DNA of 5,206 nucleotides from CAMPJU01 sp046566095. Its GTDB lineage: Bacteria; Pseudomonadota; Gammaproteobacteria; Xanthomonadales; Xanthomonadaceae. The notes under the pieces were generated by a model. It ran no database searches and was not told the DNA's origin. It worked only from the letters and a program-made list of their open reading frames with translations. Both the position numbers and the translations under genes were made by a program. Of the stretch, positions 1 to 4,244 are shown one piece after another (position 1 is the stretch's first letter; every line of letters starts with the position of its first letter). Location of the stretch: positions 1-5,206 of the forward strand of contig JBKHXI010000198.1 of assembly GCA_046566095.1 (NCBI GenBank), in the 5' to 3' direction.

Positions 1-393
1 TTCCGCAAGGTCCACCAGTACAACACCTTCTGCAGCTTCGCTCCCGCCCAGCACGCGTTCGCGCACATGATCGAATCCGAGCCCGGGCATTACGAGCAGC
101 TCGGGGCGTTCTACCAGGAAAAGCGCGACCGCTTCCGCGCGCAGCTGCTGGAGACGAAGCTCAGGCCGCTGGCGGTGCCGGGCGGCTATTTCCAGCTGGT
201 CGACTACGCCGCGGTCAGCGACCTGCCAGACGCGGAGTTCTGCCGCTGGCTGACCACCGAGCACGGGGTGGCCGCGATCCCGCTGTCGCCGTTCTACGCC
301 GCCCCGCCCGAGGGCCAGCGCCTGGCCCGGCTGTGCTTCGCCAAGCACGAAGCCACCCTCGACCGGGCGATCGAGCGCCTGAAGCGCCTCTGA
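1..393 (+). CDS. ybdL: YbdL-type PLP aminotransferase (methionine/glutamine transaminase), C-terminal fragment
   Basis: This is a 5'-truncated gene; frame 1 is open from base 1 and the last 130 codons end in TGA at 391-393. The family comprises cytosolic fold-type I PLP enzymes that transfer an amino group to 4-methylthio-2-oxobutyrate, giving methionine, with glutamine or aromatic amino acids as donors. Seen here: VHQYNTFCSFAPAQ at fragment residues 4-17, a close match to the VHQY-TF---PAQ block of E. coli YbdL; then EFCRWLTTEHGVAAIPLSPF and RLCFAKHEATL near the end. The Arg of RLCFAK (fragment residue 110, codon 328-330) matches the class I aminotransferase arginine that binds the substrate carboxylate. 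The Schiff-base lysine and cofactor pocket lie upstream, outside the window. The omega-amidase gene downstream on the same strand fits a glutamine-linked role. Family assignment is firm; substrate preference is inferred from similarity and context. Confidence 0.93.
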   Translation, partial: FRKVHQYNTFCSFAPAQHAFAHMIESEPGHYEQLGAFYQEKRDRFRAQLLETKLRPLAVPGGYFQLVDYAAVSDLPDAEFCRWLTTEHGVAAIPLSPFYAAPPEGQRLARLCFAKHEATLDRAIERLKRL

Positions 394-408
394 CGCGCAG
401 CTGCGGCG

Positions 409-457
409 CGCACCCCCATCCGCCCTTCGGGCACCTTCCCCCGCTTGCGGGGGAAGG
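409..457 (+). repeat. REP-like palindromic module M1
   Basis: The module starts with a CACCCCCATC-CGCCCTTCGG-GCAC block and ends in an 11-bp perfect inverted repeat: 434-444 pairs with 447-457 across a TT loop (CCTTCCCCCGC / GCGGGGGAAGG). It lies 16 bases after the transaminase stop. Related copies are at 559-684 and 1638-1690; the stem is kept while the loop changes (TT here, AA there). The hairpin could slow RNA polymerase or protect a 3' end. There is no T-tract, so it is not a classical intrinsic terminator. Confidence 0.85.
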
Positions 458-490
458 AACAGACGTGCGGGGAGGGGATCGTTGTGCTCC

Positions 491-544
491 CTCCCCCGCT
501 TGCGGGGGAGGGTTGGGGTGGGGGCGCGCGCCGCAGGCGCGCGG
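491..544 (+). repeat. REP-like palindromic module P1 (double hairpin with G-rich centre)
   Basis: This module has three parts. First comes a perfect 9-bp stem, 491-499 with 502-510 (CTCCCCCGC / GCGGGGGAG, TT loop). Next is a G-rich segment to 524. Last is a perfect 8-bp stem, 525-532 with 536-543 (CGCGCGCC / GGCGCGCG, GCA loop). Near-identical modules lie at 1570-1624 and 1712-1766. Stem bases are the same in all three while the loops vary (TT/GGA/GGA and GCA/ACA/GAA), as expected for REP/BIME elements kept as folded structures. No REP-associated transposase is in the window. Confidence 0.88.
504..524 (+). other. G-quadruplex motif in P1
   Basis: The + strand reads G5-A-G3-TT-G4-T-G5, four G runs of at least three separated by loops of 1, 2 and 1 bases. 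This fits the standard intramolecular quadruplex pattern, and short loops generally favour stable parallel folds. Its first G run is also the 3' arm of the P1 hairpin, so hairpin and quadruplex would compete. Folding is predicted from the pattern only. Confidence 0.7.
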
Positions 545-558
545 AAGATCCGACGCCA

Positions 559-684
559 TCTGACGCACCCCCATCGCCCTTCGAGCACTGTCCGGCCCTC
601 CGGCGCAGCCTCCGGGCGCTCTTCGGCGCGCGAGCCAATGGCTCGCAGGCGCGCCTCATCGCCCCCCGCAAGCGGGGGAAGAAC
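559..684 (+). repeat. REP-like palindromic module M2, interrupted by about 70 bp
   Basis: The left part (558-583) matches the M3 copy at 1638-1663 exactly over 26 bases, and similarity continues to about 588. The right part (663-681, CCCCCGC-AA-GCGGGGGAAG) matches the right end of M3. In M3 these parts adjoin; here about 70 bases separate them. That extra segment has its own hairpin: 630-636 pairs with 640-646 (GCGAGCC-AAT-GGCTCGC), flanked by GGCGC at 625-629 and GCGCC at 651-655. It may be an inserted or fused second repeat type, or M2 may be a longer variant. Confidence 0.75.
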
Positions 685-690
685 AGCAGC

Positions 691-721
691 TTGCGACGCC
701 AGCCTGTCCCTGCGGCACAAT
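691..721 (+). promoter_or_regulatory. Possible sigma70-type promoter for the omega-amidase gene (perhaps leaderless)
   Basis: TTGCGA (691-696) and CACAAT (716-721) each match four of six bases of the -35 and -10 consensus. The 19-base spacer is longer than ideal. The -10-like box ends six bases before the ATG at 728, so transcription would begin at or next to the start codon. No purine-rich ribosome binding site is visible in the 20 bases before the ATG, which agrees with a leaderless message. The call is tentative. Confidence 0.35.
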
Positions 722-727
722 CGCGCC

Positions 728-1537
728 ATGGACGACCTGCGCATCTCCCTGGTCCAGGGTGCCACCCTGTGGCACGACCCGGCCGGCAACCGCGAGTACT
801 ACGGCGCGTTGATCGCGCCGCTGCACGGCATCACCGACCTGGTGCTGCTGCCGGAGACCTTCACCAGCGGCTTCTCCAACGACGCCATCGACCAGGCCGA
901 AACCATGGACGGCCCGACCGTGGCCTGGATGCGCGAACAGGCCCGCGCGCTCGACGCCGCCGTCTGCGGCAGCGTGCAGATCCGGGAGCCGGGGCAGGAG
1001 GGTGGGAAGGTCTACAACCGGCTGCTGTTCGCGACTCCCGACGGCAGGCTCGCGCAGTACGACAAGCGCCACCTGTTCCGCTACGCCCGCGAGCACGAGC
1101 GCTACGCGCCCGGCCGCGCGCGCCTGACCGTGGAATGGCGCGGCTGGCGGATCAACCCGCTGGTCTGCTACGACCTGCGCTTCCCGGTGTTCGCCCGCAA
1201 CCGCTACGACGTCGAGCGGCCGGGCGCGCTCGACTTCGACCTGCAGCTGTACGTCGCCAACTGGCCCGCCGCCCGCGCCTACGCCTGGAAGACCCTGCTG
1301 CGCGCGCGCGCGATCGAGAACCTGTGCTTCGTCGCCGGCCTGAACCGGGTGGGGGTGGACGGCAACGGCATCGCCTATTCCGGCGACAGCGTTGTGCTCG
1401 ATTTCCAGGGCAAGCCGCTGAGCGAGTGCACCGACGAGGAAGTGGTGGTCACGACCACGCTGCCGGCGGCCGAACTGCTCGCCTGGCGCGAGCGCTTCCC
1501 GGCGATGCTCGACGCGGACCGCTTCGAACTTCAGTAA
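728..1537 (+). CDS. yafV: Omega-amidase, YafV-type (nitrilase superfamily)
   Basis: The product is a 269-residue cytosolic C-N hydrolase that converts 2-oxoglutaramate (and 2-oxosuccinamate) to 2-oxoglutarate (or oxaloacetate) and ammonia. The nitrilase triad is visible: E43 in LLPETFTSGF, K113 in YDKRHLFR and C147 in LVCYDLRFP; E122 in REHERY is a likely auxiliary glutamate. Other family blocks are VEWRGWRINPLVCYD, LYVANWP, RARAIEN, GLNRVGVDGNG and YSGDS. Length is close to the E. coli protein as I recall it, with a few extra residues near 160-170 (DVERPGALDF) before the VANWP strand. ATG 728 is chosen because the homology begins immediately (MDDLRISLVQ), while upstream in-frame sequence is repeat DNA. 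It follows the transaminase on the same strand but is separated by palindromic repeats. Function is assigned from family motifs and neighbour; paralogous nitrilase activities are much less likely. Confidence 0.93.
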   Translation: MDDLRISLVQGATLWHDPAGNREYYGALIAPLHGITDLVLLPETFTSGFSNDAIDQAETMDGPTVAWMREQARALDAAVCGSVQIREPGQEGGKVYNRLLFATPDGRLAQYDKRHLFRYAREHERYAPGRARLTVEWRGWRINPLVCYDLRFPVFARNRYDVERPGALDFDLQLYVANWPAARAYAWKTLLRARAIENLCFVAGLNRVGVDGNGIAYSGDSVVLDFQGKPLSECTDEEVVVTTTLPAAELLAWRERFPAMLDADRFELQ

Positions 1538-1558
1538 CGTCCGGATCTTCTCCGCACC

Positions 1559-1699
1559 CGTACTGCTCCCTCCCCCGCGGAGCGGGGGAGGGCTGGGGTG
1601 GGGGCGCGCGCCACAGGCGCGCGGAAGCGGCGACGCGATCTGACGCACCCCCATCGCCCTTCGGGCACTTCCCCCGCAAGCGGGGGAAGAAGCAGTACG
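1559..1699 (+). repeat. Composite P2-M3 palindromic unit with 20-bp inverted ends
   Basis: This 141-base unit contains module P2 (1570-1624; stems 1570-1578/1582-1590 and 1605-1612/1616-1623), a 13-base spacer, and module M3 (1638-1690; stem 1668-1677/1680-1689, loop AA). Its outer 20 bases, 1559-1578 and 1680-1699, are inverted repeats of each other at 18 of 20 positions, including a perfect outer 9 bases (CGTACTGCT / AGCAGTACG). From 1570 to 1668 it aligns with 491-588 upstream of the omega-amidase gene at roughly 90% identity in direct orientation. It looks like a BIME- or MITE-sized non-autonomous element. No direct target duplication is evident. Confidence 0.82.
1584..1604 (+). other. 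G-quadruplex motif in P2
   Basis: The + strand reads G5-A-G3-CT-G4-T-G5, the same pattern as at 504-524 with one base changed in the middle loop. It lies 47 bases after the omega-amidase stop, so it would be in the 3' untranslated RNA. Folding is a prediction. Confidence 0.7.
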
Positions 1700-1711
1700 C
1701 GCCACGAACCG

Positions 1712-1766
1712 CTCCCCCGCGGAGCGGGGGAGGGCTGGGGTGGGGGCGCGCGCCGAAGGCGCGCGG
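1712..1766 (+). repeat. REP-like palindromic module P3
   Basis: This is the third P copy: stem 1712-1720 with 1724-1732 (loop GGA), G-rich centre, then stem 1747-1754 with 1758-1765 (loop GAA). It nearly matches P2 across its whole length. It ends 23 bases before the TAGAGT box and 44 bases before the first nfeD start, so the repeat forms the upstream edge of the nfeD control region. Confidence 0.87.
1726..1746 (+). other. G-quadruplex motif in P3, upstream of nfeD
   Basis: The pattern is G5-A-G3-CT-G4-T-G5, identical to that at 1584-1604. It is on the non-template strand about 65 bases upstream of the nfeD start and 43 bases upstream of the possible -10 box. It could affect transcription or duplex opening here. 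Only the sequence pattern is seen. Confidence 0.7.
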
Positions 1767-1789
1767 TGCCGTGCGGCGGGTGCTTGGGC

Positions 1790-1802
1790 TAGAGTGGAGG
1801 GG
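1790..1802 (+). promoter_or_regulatory. nfeD start region: possible -10 box and strong ribosome binding site
   Basis: TAGAGT (1790-1795) matches four of six bases of the -10 consensus; no convincing -35 hexamer sits 16-18 bases upstream. GGAGGGG (1796-1802) is a strong Shine-Dalgarno sequence eight bases before ATG 1811. The two readings conflict: if TAGAGT is the -10, transcription would start near 1802 and lose this binding site. ATG 1823, with GGAGAG at 1813-1818, would then be the start. Translation from 1811 needs a promoter further upstream or read-through from the omega-amidase gene. Confidence 0.4.
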
Positions 1803-1810
1803 CTTCCCGG

Positions 1811-3394
1811 ATGGAGAGCGGGATGAAGGCACTCGGACAAGCCCTGCTGCTGGCCGGCATCGTATTGCTGGCCTCGACCCTGCAGGCCACGCCCCCGGGC
1901 GGGGCGGCAGGGTCGCAGGTGCAGGATTCCCCGGCCTCCGTTCCAGCGGGCGAGGCGCCTGCGGGCAGTCGCCAGGTGCTGCTGCTCGACATCCGCGGCG
2001 GCATCGGCCCGGCCACCCGCGACTACCTGCAGCGCGGCATCGACCGCGCCGCCGCCGAAAAGGCCGCCGCCATCGTGCTGCGGATCGACACCCCGGGCGG
2101 CCTGGACGCCGCTACCCGCGACATCAACCGCGCCATCCTGGCCTCGGAAGTGCCGGTGATCAGCTGGGTCGCGCCGGAAGGCGCGCGCGCCGCCAGCGCC
2201 GGTACCTACATCGTCTACGCCAGCCACCTGGCGGCGATGGCGCCGGCGACCTCGCTGGGCGCGGCCACGCCGGTGTCGATGGGCGGGCCCGGCCCCGCCG
2301 CGCCGCCCGGCCGCGCGCCACCGCAGGGCGGCCGGGACAGCGACAGCGGACAGAACCCGGCCGGCGGCGAGGGCGGCACCGGCGGTGAGAGAGGGGCAGA
2401 CGGAGAAGCCGGGGGCGAGGGCAGGGAAGACGAGAAGCCGCAACGCGATCGCGCCCCCACCGACGACGGCAACGCCTCCATCCGCAAGGCGGTCAACGAT
2501 TCGGTTTCCTACCTGCGCGGCCTGGCCGAACTGCGCGGCCGCGACGCCGAGTTCGCCGAAGCCGCGGTGCGCGACGCCGCCACCCTGACCGCCAGCGAGG
2601 CGAAGGCGCGCGGCGTGGTCGAGATCGTCAGCGCCGACCTCGACGACCTGCTGCGCCAGGCCGACGGCCGCACCATCGCGCTGCACGAGGGCAGCATCAC
2701 CCTCGCCACCGCCGGCGCCGAGGTCGTGGCGGTCGCCCCCGACTGGCGCTTCCGCCTGCTGTCGGTGCTGACCGACCCCACCGTCGCCTACCTGCTGCTG
2801 CTGGTCGGCCTGTACGGCCTGCTGCTGGAGGGCTACAGCCCGGGCGCGATCGTGCCCGGCGTGGTCGGCGCGATCAGCCTGCTGCTGGCGCTGTACGCGC
2901 TGCAGGTGCTGCCGGTGAACTACGCCGGGGTCGGGCTGATCGTGCTCGGCGTGATCCTGATGGGCACCGAATTCGCGATGCCCAGCTTCGGCGCGCTCGG
3001 CATCGGCGGGATGGTGGCGCTGATCGTCGGCTCGCTGATCCTGTTCGACACCGAGGTACCCGGCTTCGGCGTGCCCGGGCAGCTGGTGCTGGGCATCGGC
3101 ATCGCCAGCGGCCTGGCCTTCATGGGCGTGGTCTGGCTGGCGGCGCGCGCGCGCAGGCGCCCGGTCACCACCGGCGCCGCCGAGCTGATCGGGCACGTGG
3201 CGACCGCGCTGGACGACTTCCACGGCCGCGGCCGCGTGCACATCCGCGGCGAGACCTGGCAGGCCGAGTCGGCCGAGCCGGTGTCCCGCGGCCAGCCGGT
3301 ACGCGTGCTGGCGATGGACGGCCTGGTGCTGCGCGTCGCCCCCGCACGGGACCTTTCCGCAACGGACACGACCGACCGAGGAGCCCCACGATGA
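1811..3394 (+). CDS. Long-form NfeD membrane-bound serine protease (ClpP-class, Ser-Lys dyad)
   Basis: The product has 527 residues. Long NfeD proteins join a ClpP/SppA-like protease to a membrane region and a C-terminal OB-fold; the archaeal homologue cleaves its partner stomatin. Order here: signal peptide or anchor at residues 6-26 (likely cut after LQA); protease domain about 54-285 with IDTPGGLDAATRDIN and the nucleophile S129 in ARAASAGTY; general base K226 in SIRKAVND; hydrophobic helices near 325-341, 347-369, 372-390, 394-412 and 423-447; OB-fold about 456-512. Residues 158-222 form a Gly/Pro/acidic low-complexity linker between the serine and lysine halves, with codon use unlike the rest. 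ATG 1811 has GGAGGGG eight bases upstream; ATG 1823 (MKALGQALLL) is a good alternative and gives a more typical signal peptide. The stop overlaps the slipin start (ATGA). The family is certain; the protease role here is inferred from the intact dyad. Confidence 0.95.
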   Translation: MESGMKALGQALLLAGIVLLASTLQATPPGGAAGSQVQDSPASVPAGEAPAGSRQVLLLDIRGGIGPATRDYLQRGIDRAAAEKAAAIVLRIDTPGGLDAATRDINRAILASEVPVISWVAPEGARAASAGTYIVYASHLAAMAPATSLGAATPVSMGGPGPAAPPGRAPPQGGRDSDSGQNPAGGEGGTGGERGADGEAGGEGREDEKPQRDRAPTDDGNASIRKAVNDSVSYLRGLAELRGRDAEFAEAAVRDAATLTASEAKARGVVEIVSADLDDLLRQADGRTIALHEGSITLATAGAEVVAVAPDWRFRLLSVLTDPTVAYLLLLVGLYGLLLEGYSPGAIVPGVVGAISLLLALYALQVLPVNYAGVGLIVLGVILMGTEFAMPSFGALGIGGMVALIVGSLILFDTEVPGFGVPGQLVLGIGIASGLAFMGVVWLAARARRRPVTTGAAELIGHVATALDDFHGRGRVHIRGETWQAESAEPVSRGQPVRVLAMDGLVLRVAPARDLSATDTTDRGAPR

Positions 3395-4155
3395 ACGTCT
3401 TCGCCTACCTGCCCATCCTGCTGGTTGTCGCGTTGCTGCTGATGAGCGCGATCAAGATCCTGCGCGAGTACGAGCGCGGCGTGGTGTTCCAGCTCGGCCG
3501 CTTCTGGAAGGTCAAGGGACCCGGCCTGATCCTGCTGATCCCGGTGATCCAGCAGATGGTGCGGGTCGACCTGCGCACGATCGTGATGGACGTGCCCTCG
3601 CAGGACCTGATCTCCAGGGACAACGTCTCGGTCCAGGTCAACGCGGTGGTCTACTTCCGCGTGGTCGACCCGGAGAAGGCGATCATCAACGTCGAGCACT
3701 ACTACGAGGCGGTCAGCCAGCTCGCGCAGACCACGCTGCGTTCGGTGCTGGGCCAGCACGACCTGGACGAGATGCTGGCCGAGCGCGAGAAGCTCAACGA
3801 CGACATCCGCGCCATCCTCGACGCGCAGACCGACGCCTGGGGCGTGAAGGTCGCCAACGTCGAGATCAAGCACGTCGACATCAACGAGGTCATGGTCCGC
3901 GCCATCGCCCGCCAGGCCGAGGCCGAGCGCGTGCGCCGCGCCAAGATCATCCACGCCGAGGGCGAACTGCAGGCCGCCGAGAAGCTGGTCGACGCCGCCA
4001 AGCTGCTCGGCGCCGACCCGCGCGCGATCCAGCTGCGCTACATGCAGACCCTGACCGAGATCGCCGGCGAGAAGACCTCGACCATCATCTTCCCGCTGCC
4101 GCTGGACCTGGTGGAGCCGATGCTCAAGCGGCTCAAGGGCGCCGACGACGCCTGA
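3391..4155 (+). CDS. Slipin/stomatin-like SPFH-domain membrane protein
   Basis: The product has 254 residues. Slipins are membrane-anchored SPFH proteins that oligomerise and organise membrane microdomains; those encoded next to long NfeD are its presumed partner and substrate. Seen: a hydrophobic N-terminal anchor (about 6-22), EYERGVVFQLGRF at 27-39, GPGLILLIP at 43-51, the SPFH core with DNVSVQVNAVVYFRVVDP, the LAQTTLRSVLG block at 111-121, an Ala/Glu-rich coiled-coil stretch (about 170-205, QAEAERVRRAKIIHAEGE), and a hydrophobic C-terminal segment STIIFPLPLD at 230-239. That segment corresponds to the region the archaeal NfeD protease cuts in its stomatin. Translation is coupled to nfeD: the start overlaps its stop by four bases and GAGGAG lies at 3378-3383, seven bases before the ATG. 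Length and motifs fit bacterial slipins; I see no C-terminal extension typical of flotillins. Confidence 0.95.
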   Translation: MNVFAYLPILLVVALLLMSAIKILREYERGVVFQLGRFWKVKGPGLILLIPVIQQMVRVDLRTIVMDVPSQDLISRDNVSVQVNAVVYFRVVDPEKAIINVEHYYEAVSQLAQTTLRSVLGQHDLDEMLAEREKLNDDIRAILDAQTDAWGVKVANVEIKHVDINEVMVRAIARQAEAERVRRAKIIHAEGELQAAEKLVDAAKLLGADPRAIQLRYMQTLTEIAGEKTSTIIFPLPLDLVEPMLKRLKGADDA

Positions 4156-4185
4156 GGGCCGCACCCCCACGCACCGCCCCGGCGC

Positions 4186-4214
4186 TTGCCGGCCGCGGCG
4201 GCTGCGCCGATGAT
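4186..4214 (+). promoter_or_regulatory. Possible sigma70-type promoter for the MASE1 gene
   Basis: TTGCCG (4186-4191) and GATGAT (4209-4214) each match four of six consensus bases and are 17 bases apart, the ideal spacing. The predicted transcript would begin near 4221, about 24 bases before the GTG start. This would separate the sensor gene from the nfeD-slipin operon, 89 bases upstream. Such weak matches can arise by chance. Confidence 0.3.
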
Positions 4215-4244
4215 GGGCGCGTCGACCCCCCGACGAGCCGAACC

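Larger units (their letters stand above)
394..727. other. Gene-free interval with REP-like palindromes and a possible promoter
   Basis: No credible gene lies in these 334 bases. Open frames here merely run through palindromic GC-rich repeats. In order the interval holds a short leader after the transaminase stop, palindromic module M1 (409-457), a spacer, module P1 (491-544), module M2 (559-684, interrupted in the middle), and then about 40 bases of ordinary sequence carrying possible promoter hexamers just before the omega-amidase ATG. With these repeats between them, the two metabolic genes need not share one transcript. Confidence 0.85.

Noticed and set aside
434..457. Intrinsic terminator after the transaminase gene
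   Set aside because: The hairpin is strong but is followed by GAACAGACG, with no T-run, and the same hairpin recurs elsewhere as part of a repeat.
482..727. N-terminal extension of the omega-amidase to an ATG at 482
   Set aside because: The added 82 residues are translated palindromic repeat, whereas family homology starts exactly at ATG 728.
409..1766. CRISPR array
   Set aside because: The repeated units are internally palindromic, of two types in alternating orientation and irregular spacing, with a full gene between them. There are no uniform spacers.
445..2388. 647-codon plus-strand frame starting in the repeats
   Set aside because: It is Arg/Ala/Pro-rich shadow coding in the wrong frame of the omega-amidase and nfeD genes.
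656..3241. 861-codon open frame on the minus strand across the omega-amidase and nfeD genes
   Set aside because: It runs antisense to two genes with clear family motifs and crosses both palindromic repeat regions. Its translation is low-complexity and matches no family I recognise. Long antisense frames are common where third positions are almost all G or C.
2920..4170. 416-codon minus-strand frame opposite nfeD's end and the slipin gene
   Set aside because: Its composition is His/Asp/Leu/Val-rich, typical of the antisense of a high-GC gene, with no recognisable domain.
4179..4192. Terminator hairpin after the slipin gene (CCGGC-GCTT-GCCGG)
   Set aside because: The stem has only five pairs, no T-tract follows, and such short GC palindromes are expected by chance at this base composition.
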